NCBI RefSeq assembly: GCF_014836715.1
Contig: NZ_JACSQI010000013.1
Span: 1 to 64,000, forward strand
DNA length: 64,000 nucleotides
Reading direction: 5' to 3'
From: Escherichia whittamii
Lineage (GTDB): Bacteria > Pseudomonadota > Gammaproteobacteria > Enterobacterales > Enterobacteriaceae
The notes under the pieces were generated by a model, which saw only the letters and a list, made by a program, of their open reading frames with translations, was not told the origin of the DNA and searched no databases. The translations under genes and the position numbers were made by a program. Below, piece after piece: positions 53,767 through 63,029 of this stretch (positions are counted from its first letter, which is position 1; each line of letters opens with the position of its first letter).

Positions 53767-54777
53767 TTAACGGGTCGGCAGCGGAGCATTTTCCGCAACC
53801 AGATTTTGACGGCGCATTTCTGCCCAGAATTCAGCCGGAACAGGCGCATTCAGTGCAGCCAGATCTTCTGCCATACGACCAGGACGGCTGGAGCCAGGAA
53901 TAACCGCCGCAACGGCCGGGTTTGCCAGCGCGAATTGCAGCGCAGCTGCTTTAACGTTCACATTGAAACGTGTGGCAATGGCGTTAATTTGTGCCACTTT
54001 CTGCTGGATGGCCGCAGAGGCTTTCTGATATTCAAAGTGCTCGCCACCTGCCAGTACGCCAGAGCTGTACGGACCGCCCACAACAATATCCACGTTCTGT
54101 TCCAGTGCTTCTGGCATCAAGCGTTGCAGCGCACGTTCGTGATCCAGCAGGGAATAACGCCCCGCCAGCAGGAACGCATCTGGCTTCGGTTCGTCCAGCG
54201 CCAGCGTCAGTTCGCAAGGTTCGACGCGGTTCACACCCAGTCCCCAGGCTTTAATCACACCTTCGTCACGCAAACGTGTCAGCGCACGAAACGCACCGGT
54301 ACGGGCAATGTTGAACTGCTCCAGCCAGCTGTCACCGTAGAAGTCCTGCGCCGGGTCGTGGATCCAGACAATATCCAGACGGTCTGTTTTCAGGCGTTTC
54401 AGGCTGTCTTCAATCGAGCGCAGCGTGGCGTCAGCAGAGTAGTCATTCAGAATTTTGTTTTTCAGGCCGTGTTCGAACAGGCCACCTTTTTCACCGAAAT
54501 CACGTTTTGCCGGATCTTCCATTTCGTCCAGCATGATGCGGCCGACTTTGCTGCTCAGAACGTATTCATCGCGTGGATACTGAGACAGCGCTTCACCCAT
54601 GCGGATTTCAGAAAGGCCAGAGCCGTACAGCGGCGCGGTATCAAAGTAACGCACGCCCAGGTTCCAGGCTTCGCTCACGGTGGCGTGGGCCTCTTCTTCC
54701 GGAATGGCACGGAACATGTTGCCGAGTGGTGCGCCGCCTAAGCCAATTTTGCCGGGAAGTAAATTTTTGATGCTCAT
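53767..54777 (-). CDS. Aldo/keto reductase family protein
   Basis: A 336-residue cytoplasmic AKR with the catalytic tetrad Asp46, Tyr51, Lys77 and His140 all visible (YFDTAPLYGSG, SSKVGR, WIHDP). It resembles D-threo-aldose 1-dehydrogenase/pyridoxal 4-dehydrogenase type members; the substrate is not certain. The C-terminal NADP loop reads IPGSSRPGR. The ATG at 54777 has GAGGA 8 nt upstream. It is the first gene of the minus-strand accessory operon and is divergent from the LysR gene. Confidence 0.9.
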   Translation of the reverse strand: MSIKNLLPGKIGLGGAPLGNMFRAIPEEEAHATVSEAWNLGVRYFDTAPLYGSGLSEIRMGEALSQYPRDEYVLSSKVGRIMLDEMEDPAKRDFGEKGGLFEHGLKNKILNDYSADATLRSIEDSLKRLKTDRLDIVWIHDPAQDFYGDSWLEQFNIARTGAFRALTRLRDEGVIKAWGLGVNRVEPCELTLALDEPKPDAFLLAGRYSLLDHERALQRLMPEALEQNVDIVVGGPYSSGVLAGGEHFEYQKASAAIQQKVAQINAIATRFNVNVKAAALQFALANPAVAAVIPGSSRPGRMAEDLAALNAPVPAEFWAEMRRQNLVAENAPLPTR

Positions 54778-54870
54778 AAGATGTCCTCAATTATTCAGTT
54801 TGGGTTCGGGCGTTTTTTTGCTATCGCCCTGTGACGAGGATCACAATACATTGCAACGCTGTGACCTGAT

Positions 54871-54898
54871 AGGACATAATTCGTCTGACTTAAGTCCT
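54871..54898. promoter_or_regulatory. Candidate LysR-type operator between the AKR and LysR genes
   Basis: AGGACATAA and TTAAGTCCT form an imperfect inverted repeat with a 10-nt centre in the divergent 133-bp promoter region, beside the LysR start. It is a suggestion only; no closely related operator is known to me. Confidence 0.45.
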
Positions 54899-54910
54899 TT
54901 GAGGTCTAAC

Positions 54911-55798
54911 ATGATTGATTTACGCCAACTGAAGTACTTCGTGGTGGTCGCAGAAGAAGAGCACGTGGGACGCGCAGCCGAGCGATTACATATCTCGCAA
55001 TCACCACTGAGCCGCCAGATTGCACAACTGGAAGAACGGCTGGGGCTGACGCTGTTTGAGCGTAATCAGCAGCGCATTCGCCTGACCGCTGATGGACATA
55101 CATTCCTTGCCGAAACACGTTCGTTGCTGACACACGCCAACCGTCTGGAGTCGTTAGGCAAACGCCTGGGGCGTGGTGAAGATGGCGGCTTGTGTATTGG
55201 CTATATTGAAAACGCCATGCATTCCGGTGTGCTTTCTACGGCGCTACGTACGTTACGTGTATCGCGTCCGAATGTGCATATCGCACTTTACAGCCAACCA
55301 CCGGCCACCCAGATTGAAGGCCTGCGCCAGCGCAGTCTCGATTTTTCCCTGGTCGATACGCCGCCCGCCGACAGCGAGCAGGATCTGGAATATATTCAGG
55401 TTCTGGATGATCGAATGTTGTTGGCCTTACCGCAAAATCATCCTCTGGCGCAGGAGGAAAACCTTGTCGCGTCGCAACTTGGCGATCAGCAGTGGATTGC
55501 GGTGATTCATAACGACGATGCGCATTCTCGCGATCATTTTGTCGCCGCCTGTGTTAACGCCGGGTTTAATCCTGATATTCGCCTGGAAGCGGGTGAACCA
55601 CTCACGGCATTAGGTCTGGTCGCTGCGGGATTAGGTCTGGCCTTAATTCAACATAGTCTGCGTCATAATGCGCCGGAAGGGGTGGTATTACGTGAATTGC
55701 CGTGGATGAATTATTCAACGCAATTATGGGCAGCATGGCATAAAGCCAACCAACGTCCGCTGGTTTCCCATTTCCGCCAGATTCTGCGCGGTGAATAA
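54911..55798 (+). CDS. LysR-family transcriptional regulator of the accessory cluster
   Basis: A 295-residue LysR regulator with an N-terminal winged helix-turn-helix (about 1-60, EHVGRAAERLHISQSPLSRQ) and an effector-binding domain. ATG 54911 starts the standard MIDLRQLKYF; the frame is open further upstream but lies inside the AKR gene. It is read away from the AKR-SDR-SRPBCC-DUF1471-OYE genes and, by LysR custom, probably regulates them. No K-12 counterpart sits at this locus. Confidence 0.9.
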   Translation: MIDLRQLKYFVVVAEEEHVGRAAERLHISQSPLSRQIAQLEERLGLTLFERNQQRIRLTADGHTFLAETRSLLTHANRLESLGKRLGRGEDGGLCIGYIENAMHSGVLSTALRTLRVSRPNVHIALYSQPPATQIEGLRQRSLDFSLVDTPPADSEQDLEYIQVLDDRMLLALPQNHPLAQEENLVASQLGDQQWIAVIHNDDAHSRDHFVAACVNAGFNPDIRLEAGEPLTALGLVAAGLGLALIQHSLRHNAPEGVVLRELPWMNYSTQLWAAWHKANQRPLVSHFRQILRGE

Positions 55799-55806
55799 AA
55801 CGTTAA

Positions 55807-55827
55807 GCGGGAACCATTAGTTCCCGC
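55807..55827 (+). terminator. Hairpin after the LysR gene
   Basis: GCGGGAAC (55807-55814) pairs with GTTCCCGC (55820-55827), just after the LysR stop. There is no U-tract. Confidence 0.45.
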
Positions 55828-55878
55828 CTGAGCCCCGACCAGAACGTGTCAACACTATTCAGGACGGGTTATAGCGAT

Positions 55879-55908
55879 AAAAAAACCTGCCAGATGGCAG
55901 GTTTTTTA
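55879..55908. terminator. Bidirectional terminator of glyS
   Basis: ACCTGCC (55885-55891) pairs with GGCAGGT (55896-55902), with AAAAAA before and TTTTTT after, so it can end transcription from both strands. It lies 13 nt beyond the glyS stop. Confidence 0.93.
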
Positions 55909-55920
55909 TTAAAGGAGTTA

Positions 55921-57990
55921 TTACTGCAACAACGAAATATCCGCAACGCGCAGGAACAATTCGCGCAGTTTCTCCAGCATAGTCAGACGGTTGATACGCA
56001 GTTCTTTGTCATCAACCATGACCATCACTTTATCGAAGAAAGCATCTACCGGTTCACGCAACTCAGCCAGTTCAACCAGCGCTTCCTGGTAACGACCTTC
56101 CGCGAAGTACGGCTCCAGTTTGTCGCGCAGCACAACCACCTGCATCGCCAGCTTAATTTCTTCTGGCTCTTTCAGGGTGGAGGCATTAACGCGATCACTC
56201 AGCACTTCGTCTGATTTCGCCAGAATGTTAGATACGCGCTTGTTCGCCGCCGCCAGTGCTGCCGCTGCATCCAGCGTACGGAAGTGCGATACTGCCTTCA
56301 TACGAGCATCGAAATCTGCCGGACGAGTCGGACGACGTGCCAGTACCGCCTGGATGGTGTCGACGGTGTAACCTTCGTCCTGATACCAGGCGCGGAAACG
56401 ACCGAGCATAAAGTCGATAACGTCATCAACCACATTGGCGTTAGTCAGCTTATCACCGTACAAGCGCACCGCTTCTTCGGTCAGCGTTTGCAAATCAAGG
56501 TTGAGGTTCTTCTCAACGATAATACGCAGCACGCCAAGTGCCGCACGACGCAGCGCAAACGGGTCTTTGTCGCCTTTCGGATGCTGACCAATACCGAAGA
56601 TGCCCGCCAGGGTGTCCATCTTGTCAGCAATCGCCAGTGCACAGGCTACCGGGTTAGACGGCAGGTCATCGCCGGCAAAGCGCGGCTGATACTGCTCGTT
56701 CAGCGCCACTGCCACATCTTCCGCTTCACCATCGTGACGCGCGTAGTGCATCCCCATCACGCCCTGGGTGTCGGTGAACTCGAAGACCATGTTGGTCATC
56801 AGGTCACACTTAGACAGCAGGCCCGCACGGGTTGCGTGGTTAACGTCAGCGCCAATCTGTTCAGCAATCCAGCCAGCCAGTGCCTGGATGCGGTCAGTTT
56901 TATCACGCAGCGTACCCAGCTGTTGCTGGAACAGTACCGTTTGCAGGCGCGGCAGGTTATCTTCCAGACGCTTTTTGCGGTCGGTATTGAAGAAGAACTC
57001 GGCATCCGCCAGACGTGGACGAACAACCTTTTCGTTACCGGAGATAATTTGCTGCGGATCTTTCGATTCGATGTTGGCAACGAAGATAAAGTTCGGCAGC
57101 AGTTTGCCGTCGTTCGCGTACACCGGGAAGTACTTCTGGTCACCTTTCATGGTGTAAACCAGCGCTTCAGATGGCACCGCGAGGAATTTCTCTTCGAATT
57201 TCGCGGTCAGAACAACCGGCCATTCAACCAGAGAAGCCACTTCTTCCAGCAGGTTTTCGCTTAAGTCAGCGTTACCGCCAATCTTACGCGCCGCTTCTTC
57301 GGCATCAGCTTTAATCTTCGCTTTACGTTCTTCGTAATCGGCGATGACTTTACCGCGCTCACGCAGAATTTCCGGATACTGATCGGCATTATCGATAGTA
57401 ATTTCCGGCTCGCCCATAAAGCGGTGGCCGCGAATCACGCGATCGGACTGAATACCCAGAATAGTTGCCGGAATGACTTTGTCGCCCAGCAGCAGAGTCA
57501 CTGTGTGAACCGGACGTACGAAGTGCACGTCAGACGCGCCCCAGCGCATCAGTTTCGGGATCGGTAGCTTCGCAAGAGAAGTCGCGACCATATTCGGCAC
57601 CAACGCCTCGGTGCTTTCGCCCTTCACGTGGGCGCGATACAGCAGCCATTCGCCTTTGTCAGTAGTCAGGCGCTCGGCCTGGTCAACAGAGATCCCGCAG
57701 CCACGCGCCCAACCTTCCGCCGCTTTGCTCGGTTTGCCTTCGGCGTCGAACGCCTGGGCAATCGCCGGGCCGCGTTTTTCAATTTCACGATCTGGCTGTG
57801 CTTCCGCCAGGTTAGCTACTTTCAGCGCCAGACGACGCGGAGCAGCGAACCATTGAACGGTGCCGTGTGCGAGGCCGGCGTTATCCAGCTCCGCAGTAAA
57901 GTTCGCAGCAAAGGACTCAGCCAGGCTGCGCAGTGCTTTTGGTGGCAGTTCTTCAGTGCCAATTTCCACCAGAAAAGTTTTCTCAGACAT
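55921..57990 (-). CDS. glyS: Glycyl-tRNA synthetase beta subunit
   Basis: A 689-residue beta subunit of the alpha2-beta2 class II glycyl-tRNA synthetase. It has a tRNA-binding body with an HD-like domain and a C-terminal DALR-type anticodon-binding domain (near 560-680). It charges tRNA-Gly together with GlyQ. It follows glyQ after 9 nt, in an operon. The length equals K-12. Confidence 0.98.
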   Translation of the reverse strand: MSEKTFLVEIGTEELPPKALRSLAESFAANFTAELDNAGLAHGTVQWFAAPRRLALKVANLAEAQPDREIEKRGPAIAQAFDAEGKPSKAAEGWARGCGISVDQAERLTTDKGEWLLYRAHVKGESTEALVPNMVATSLAKLPIPKLMRWGASDVHFVRPVHTVTLLLGDKVIPATILGIQSDRVIRGHRFMGEPEITIDNADQYPEILRERGKVIADYEERKAKIKADAEEAARKIGGNADLSENLLEEVASLVEWPVVLTAKFEEKFLAVPSEALVYTMKGDQKYFPVYANDGKLLPNFIFVANIESKDPQQIISGNEKVVRPRLADAEFFFNTDRKKRLEDNLPRLQTVLFQQQLGTLRDKTDRIQALAGWIAEQIGADVNHATRAGLLSKCDLMTNMVFEFTDTQGVMGMHYARHDGEAEDVAVALNEQYQPRFAGDDLPSNPVACALAIADKMDTLAGIFGIGQHPKGDKDPFALRRAALGVLRIIVEKNLNLDLQTLTEEAVRLYGDKLTNANVVDDVIDFMLGRFRAWYQDEGYTVDTIQAVLARRPTRPADFDARMKAVSHFRTLDAAAALAAANKRVSNILAKSDEVLSDRVNASTLKEPEEIKLAMQVVVLRDKLEPYFAEGRYQEALVELAELREPVDAFFDKVMVMVDDKELRINRLTMLEKLRELFLRVADISLLQ

Positions 57991-57999
57991 GGCCGCCTC

Positions 58000-58911
58000 T
58001 TACTTATCTTTGTTGCACATCGGGAAGCCGAGGGCTTCACGGGAAGCGTAGTATGCTTCTGCCACTGCTTTGGTCAGGGTGCGAATACGCAGAATGTAGC
58101 GTTGACGCTCGGTGACGGAGATGGCTTTACGCGCATCCAGCAGGTTAAAGCTGTGGGCGGCTTTCAGAATACGCTCGTAGGCTGGCAGCGGCAGCGGATT
58201 TTCCAGCGCCAGCAACTGCTGGGCTTCTTTCTCGTACTGCTCGAAGCAGGTGAACAGGAAGTCCACATCCGCGTATTCGAAGTTGTAAGTGGACTGCTCC
58301 ACTTCGTTCTGATGGAATACGTCGCCGTAGGTGGTTTTACCCAGCGGGCCGTCGCTCCAGACCAGGTCGTAAACGCTGTCTACGCCCTGAATGTACATGG
58401 CCAGGCGCTCCAGACCGTAAGTGATCTCGCCGGTAACCGGTTTACATTCCAGACCGCCAACCTGCTGGAAGTAAGTGAACTGTGTCACTTCCATGCCGTT
58501 CAGCCACACTTCCCAGCCCAGACCCCAGGCACCCAGCGTCGGGTTTTCCCAGTTATCTTCCACGAAACGGATATCGTGGATAGTCGGATCCATGCCCAGC
58601 TCTTTCAGAGAACCGAGGTACAGCTCCTGAATATTGTCCGGTGATGGCTTAATCACCACCTGGAACTGATAGTAGTGCTGTAAACGGTTGGGGTTTTCGC
58701 CGTAGCGACCATCGGTCGGGCGACGAGAAGGCTGGACATAAGCAGCCGCCATCGGTTCTGGCCCCAGCGCGCGCAGACAGGTCATTGGGTGAGAGGTTCC
58801 CGCGCCGACTTCCATGTCCAATGGTTGAACAATGGTGCAGCCCTGGCGAGCCCAGTAATCCTGTAAGGTCAGGATCAAGCCCTGGAAGGTCCTGGTATCA
58901 AACTTTTGCAT
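58000..58911 (-). CDS. glyQ: Glycyl-tRNA synthetase alpha subunit
   Basis: A 303-residue catalytic alpha subunit that makes glycyl-adenylate and charges tRNA-Gly with GlyS. Class II motifs are visible in [19 protein letters not shown] (near 47-65) and in the [11 protein letters not shown] motif 3 (near 160). It is the first gene of glyQS. Confidence 0.98.
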
Positions 58912-59006
58912 ATTATTTCGTGCTGGATACGTGTGGATTTAAAGGAAGGGATCAGTATACCCGCTGGATGGAAGATATACAGTACGAAACGGGAAAAAGG
59001 CAGGCC

Positions 59007-59306
59007 TTAACGCATGGAAAGATGCAAAAAATGGCCATCTGCGTCAAAAGAACAGACAAACTGCTCTTTCCGGAAGGTATAACCACGCATTTCGTAGCTC
59101 CCCTGGAACTGTTCAAATGCAGTGACGTCGATTTTTTGCTCGCCGGTGTTATAACGTTTTGCCGCCTGACCCTTGCACAACGCTTCCATATTCAATGAAC
59201 GCAGCGGCTCAACCTTTACCCGCTGTGCTTTCTGCTCGGGTGGCGGTGTCGAGCATCCCACTAACACAATAAGCGCCATTGCCGGAAAGAAATAGTTCAT
59301 CATCAT
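59007..59306 (-). CDS. ysaB: Small lipoprotein YsaB
   Basis: A 99-residue putative lipoprotein with a short signal peptide ending in the lipobox LVGC (cysteine at residue 18). The mature part ends with the conserved VCSFDADGHFLHLSMR. Its function is unknown. The gene lies between glyQ and wecH, as in K-12. Confidence 0.92.
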   Translation of the reverse strand: MMMNYFFPAMALIVLVGCSTPPPEQKAQRVKVEPLRSLNMEALCKGQAAKRYNTGEQKIDVTAFEQFQGSYEMRGYTFRKEQFVCSFDADGHFLHLSMR

Positions 59307-59479
59307 TAAATTACCGTCTTATTTGCAGGTGAGTCTTATTATTAATATCGGTATAGTGGCTGACTCTAACGAATTTCCTCAAGCCCCTATAAGCTGTAGA
59401 GATAAAACTCGGATTATTCCAGTGCACCAGCCGAATGATTTATCGGTCAGACCTTTTTTAACCAGTTACAGAGACACAG

Positions 59480-60475
59480 ATGCAGCCCAAAATTTATTGG
59501 ATTGATAACCTGCGAGGGATAGCCTGTTTAATGGTGGTGATGATTCATACCACCACCTGGTATGTAACCAACGCCCATAGCGTTAGCCCCGTAACCTGGG
59601 ATATCGCGAATGTTCTAAATTCTGCCTCCCGTGTCAGTGTGCCGCTATTTTTCATGATTTCCGGCTATCTCTTTTTTGGCGAACGTAGCGCCCAGCCCCG
59701 TCATTTCTTGCGTATCGGCTTATGCCTGCTGTTTTATAGTGTCATCGCGTTGATCTACATTGCACTTTTTACCGCTATCAATGTGGAGTTAGCGCTGAAA
59801 AACCTGCTACAAAAGCCTGTGTTTTATCACTTATGGTTTTTCTTCGCGATTGCGGTAATTTATCTGGTTTCGCCACTGGTTCAGGTGAAGAACGTTAGCG
59901 GTAAAATGTTGCTGGTACTAATGGGGGTGATTGGCATCATCGCTAACCCAAACACCGTTCCACAGAAGATCGACGGCTTCGAATGGCTACCGATTAACTT
60001 ATATATCAATGGCGATACTTTTTACTACATCCTGTATGGCATGTTGGGCCGCGCCATTGGCATGATGGATACGCAACATAAACCGCTGTCGTGGATGAGC
60101 GCCGCACTTTTTGTTGCGGGGGTATTTATTATCTCTCGTGGGACATTATATGAATTACAGTGGCGCGGAAATTTTGCCGATACCTGGTATCTCTATTGCG
60201 GACCGATGGTTTTTATCTGCGCGATCGCGTTACTGACTCTGGTAAAAAATACGCTGGATACACGCACTGTTCCAGGACTTGGGCTGATATCACGCCACTC
60301 TTTGGGTATATACGGGTTCCACGCGTTGATTATCCATGCGCTGCGCACCAGAGGTATTGAGCTTAAAAGCTGGCCAATACTGGATATTATCTGGATCTTC
60401 TGCGCGACGCTGGCAGCAAGCTTGTTACTTTCTGTGCTGGTGCAACGAATCGATAAAAACAGATTAGTGAGTTAA
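59480..60475 (+). CDS. wecH: Enterobacterial common antigen O-acetyltransferase WecH
   Basis: A 331-residue inner-membrane acyltransferase 3 family enzyme with about ten membrane helices. It O-acetylates GlcNAc residues of cyclic enterobacterial common antigen in K-12. The family start [20 protein letters not shown] includes the conserved R-x10-H residues (Arg14, His23 region). It stands alone between ysaB and yiaA. Confidence 0.95.
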   Translation: MQPKIYWIDNLRGIACLMVVMIHTTTWYVTNAHSVSPVTWDIANVLNSASRVSVPLFFMISGYLFFGERSAQPRHFLRIGLCLLFYSVIALIYIALFTAINVELALKNLLQKPVFYHLWFFFAIAVIYLVSPLVQVKNVSGKMLLVLMGVIGIIANPNTVPQKIDGFEWLPINLYINGDTFYYILYGMLGRAIGMMDTQHKPLSWMSAALFVAGVFIISRGTLYELQWRGNFADTWYLYCGPMVFICAIALLTLVKNTLDTRTVPGLGLISRHSLGIYGFHALIIHALRTRGIELKSWPILDIIWIFCATLAASLLLSVLVQRIDKNRLVS

Positions 60476-60478
60476 GTA

Positions 60479-60512
60479 AAAGCCCGGTCACACTGGACTG
60501 ACCGGGCTTACG
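60479..60512. terminator. Terminator between wecH and yiaA
   Basis: AAGCCCGGTC pairs with GACCGGGCTT around a short loop, between convergent genes. The minus side continues TTTAC; the plus side has ACG. Confidence 0.7.
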
Positions 60513-60516
60513 TAGA

Positions 60517-60954
60517 TTATTCGCTATATTCTTCCTGCGCAGCTATCGTTTCTTTTGGGGCGTTGATTCCGGCATCACGGATATTTTTCTGCACCGCTAC
60601 TGCACCAAACAAGCTTAAAAAGAAGGCCAGACCATAAAAGCCTTTTTCACTGAGTAATAACGTTGCATTCCACAGACCAACTATCAGTAATGCGACAGAA
60701 ATGATAAAGACAACCAGGCAGGTCATATAATAAATAGATGTGGTAGGGATGCCTTCATATTTGTCCCGCACAGTCTTTTGATAAGATGCTGCTGAAAATA
60801 GCCCTAGTACCAGTACAGCAAAGTAATATCCTTTTTCATTTAACTGCATTTCCGCATTCCATAGCCCTAATAAATAGGTAACAATACCGCCGCCAAGCGC
60901 TATCCATGACACAATGCTAAATGCTGGAGAATAGGTTGATATTTTGTTGTCCAT
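60517..60954 (-). CDS. yiaA: Inner-membrane protein YiaA
   Basis: A 145-residue inner-membrane protein with two YiaAB two-helix repeats, each containing GLWNA followed by a KGYYF/KGFYG motif. The real start is the ATG at 60954; the preceding codon is GTG. Function is unknown. It lies downstream of the paralogous yiaB on the same strand. Confidence 0.92.
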   Translation of the reverse strand: MDNKISTYSPAFSIVSWIALGGGIVTYLLGLWNAEMQLNEKGYYFAVLVLGLFSAASYQKTVRDKYEGIPTTSIYYMTCLVVFIISVALLIVGLWNATLLLSEKGFYGLAFFLSLFGAVAVQKNIRDAGINAPKETIAAQEEYSE

Positions 60955-60995
60955 CACAGAGTTCCTTTCATATTACATTGTAAGAGCTACATAGC

Positions 60996-61337
60996 TCATG
61001 CTGAACGCAATAACCGCATCTGACCAAACAAGCAAGCAAAGAAGGCAATGGGATAAATCACCATTTCATAAGCGTTAACGGGGGCATTTAAAACACCGAT
61101 AAACAACAGACCGATAGTGATTAACGCAACTAACTGGCAGATGCGAATAAACATGTCATCCAGTTGCCCGAGTTTTTCTGCGCGAAGATAAGCATAATTG
61201 CCAAACGTTGCCGTCATTAACACGCCAAGAAAATAACCTTTGCCACTTAGCAATGGGCATGAGATCCATAGCCCAACCAGATAAACCAACGCCCCGACAA
61301 CAAATAATAGTTTTGCCACAGTCTTTGAGGTTTTCAT
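60996..61337 (-). CDS. yiaB: Inner-membrane protein YiaB
   Basis: A 113-residue inner-membrane protein with four hydrophobic segments and the same YiaAB domain as yiaA (GLWISCPLLSGKGYFLG). The ATG at 61337 has a GGAGAT ribosome site; the frame to 61379 is unsupported. yiaB and yiaA are probably co-transcribed, 41 nt apart. Function is unknown. Confidence 0.92.
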   Translation of the reverse strand: MKTSKTVAKLLFVVGALVYLVGLWISCPLLSGKGYFLGVLMTATFGNYAYLRAEKLGQLDDMFIRICQLVALITIGLLFIGVLNAPVNAYEMVIYPIAFFACLFGQMRLLRSA

Positions 61338-61471
61338 AATGATCTCCGTATCTACCTGCGATACATTACGAGTAACCAACGAAAGACAAAACTGAAAAAT
61401 ACCATTAACAAATGATTTTCAGAATAAATTCATATTAAATATTAATGAATTGATAATATGTATAGACAGGA

Positions 61472-61502
61472 ATTATCCCCTGCCCGGTCAGGCAGGGGAT
61501 AC
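61472..61502. terminator. Stem-loop after xylB
   Basis: ATCCCCTGCC and GGCAGGGGAT form a strong 10-bp stem with a short loop next to the xylB stop. There is no clear U-tract on the minus strand (ATAATTCC). Confidence 0.6.
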
Positions 61503-61504
61503 GT

Positions 61505-62959
61505 TTACGCCATTAGTGGCAGAAGTTGCTGATAGAGACGACGGAATGTTTCGCGTCGTGGCTGATAAGCGGCATGATGCTGCGCGTTCGGCATATGCGA
61601 TTGCTCCAACGGCAGTTGCGGTAACAATTCACTGAGCGATTTAGCTGGATTCACCGCAATCTGCGCCAATCTTGCTGCGCCCAGTGCTGGCCCTACATCA
61701 CCACCCGTGCGGTAATCCAACTGCTGACCGCTGATATCCGCCAGCATCTGACGCCAGTACTCACTACGCGCGCCACCACCAATCAGCGTAATACTTTGCG
61801 GTTTAATGCCGCAGGCGTGCACTACATCTATGCCATCGGCCAACGCATAACCCACGCCTTCCAGCACTGCTCGCGCCAGTTCATTAGGGCCGTGCTGATG
61901 GGTCAGGCCAAAGAAAACCCCCTTCGCCTGTGGATTATTGTGCGGGGTGCGCTCGCCGGAAAGATAAGGCAAAAACCAGATTGGCTCGGCACTTTCATCT
62001 GCCTGTTGCGCAGCTGCAATTAAGGCTGGGACATTGCTCAGGCCGGTTAATTTCGCGGCCCAATCCAGACACGATGCCGCACTCAACATCACCGACATTA
62101 AATGCCAACGCTGTGGCAATGCATGGCAAAAGCTGTGTACGGCGCTTTCCGGCTTGCTTAAAAAGCCTTCGCTCACCGCAAAATAAACACCAGAAGTTCC
62201 CAGCGACAGCATTGCCTGGTTGGCATCAACCATACCCACACCAATCGCGCCAGCCGCGTTATCGCCGCCGCCCGCGACAACGGGCACTGCCGCCATTCCC
62301 CATGCTGTTGCCACCTCGGGTAGCAAAGTCCCGGTAACTTCACTGCCTTCGTATAATGCTGGCATCTGGTCACGAGACAGCTGGCAAGCTTGCAGCATGA
62401 CATCACTCCAGTCACGCTTCGCGACATCCAGCCACATGGTGCCTGCCGCATCAGACATATCACTGGCAAACTCTCCGGTCATACGCAGACGCAAATAATC
62501 TTTCGGCAATAAAACTTTGTCTACCTGGCGGAATATCTCCGGCTCATGGCGTTGCACCCACAGCAGCTTAGGCGCGGTAAATCCTGGCATCATCAGATTG
62601 CCGGTTATAGCGCGCGAATCCGGGACTCGTGCTTCAAGCAAAGCGCACTCTTGCGCACAGCGCCCGTCATTCCACAAAATGGCTGGACGTAATACTTGTT
62701 GTCGAGCATCAAGTAACGTTGCTCCGTGCATCTGTCCGGCAATCCCTAACGCCTTAACCTCTTGCAAAGAATATTGTTGCGCAAGCGTTCTCACCGCACG
62801 ATCAGTTGCCTGCCACCACTGTTCCGGGTCTTGTTCCGACCAGAGGGGATGCGGGCGCGAAACGGTTAGTTTTTCTGTTTGTGAAGCGATTACCTCACCC
62901 TGCTCGTTGAGCAGAATGACTTTCACGCCCGATGTGCCAAGATCTATCCCGATATACAT
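61505..62959 (-). CDS. xylB: Xylulokinase XylB
   Basis: A 484-residue FGGY-family kinase that converts D-xylulose to xylulose 5-phosphate, feeding the pentose phosphate pathway. The N-terminal phosphate motif IGIDLGTSGVK is near residue 3; the family GGGARSEYW motif is near residue 390. It follows xylA by 70 bp with a possible attenuating hairpin between. It is part of the XylR- and CRP-controlled xylAB operon. Confidence 0.97.
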   Translation of the reverse strand: MYIGIDLGTSGVKVILLNEQGEVIASQTEKLTVSRPHPLWSEQDPEQWWQATDRAVRTLAQQYSLQEVKALGIAGQMHGATLLDARQQVLRPAILWNDGRCAQECALLEARVPDSRAITGNLMMPGFTAPKLLWVQRHEPEIFRQVDKVLLPKDYLRLRMTGEFASDMSDAAGTMWLDVAKRDWSDVMLQACQLSRDQMPALYEGSEVTGTLLPEVATAWGMAAVPVVAGGGDNAAGAIGVGMVDANQAMLSLGTSGVYFAVSEGFLSKPESAVHSFCHALPQRWHLMSVMLSAASCLDWAAKLTGLSNVPALIAAAQQADESAEPIWFLPYLSGERTPHNNPQAKGVFFGLTHQHGPNELARAVLEGVGYALADGIDVVHACGIKPQSITLIGGGARSEYWRQMLADISGQQLDYRTGGDVGPALGAARLAQIAVNPAKSLSELLPQLPLEQSHMPNAQHHAAYQPRRETFRRLYQQLLPLMA

Positions 62960-62973
62960 AGCGATCGTTCCTT

Positions 62974-63007
62974 AAAAAATGCCCGGCATCGCTACCGATA
63001 ACCGGGC
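62974..63007 (-). terminator. Hairpin between xylA and xylB
   Basis: On the minus strand GCCCGG (63007-63002) pairs with CCGGGC (62986-62981) and is followed by ATTTTTT. It has the form of a terminator inside the operon, so it may reduce xylB expression relative to xylA. Confidence 0.75.
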
Positions 63008-63029
63008 CAACGGACTGCACAATTAGCCG

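Noticed and set aside
53806-54741. A 311-codon plus-strand frame antisense to the aldo/keto reductase
   Set aside because: Shadow frame; the minus-strand protein has a full catalytic tetrad.
51500-55900. IS150 or hokA expected here from K-12
   Set aside because: No transposase frame, terminal inverted repeats or Hok-like peptide found; the locus has the accessory cluster instead.
56284-58644. Long plus-strand frames antisense to glyS and glyQ
   Set aside because: Antisense shadows of highly expressed GC-balanced genes; no ribosome sites or recognisable domains.
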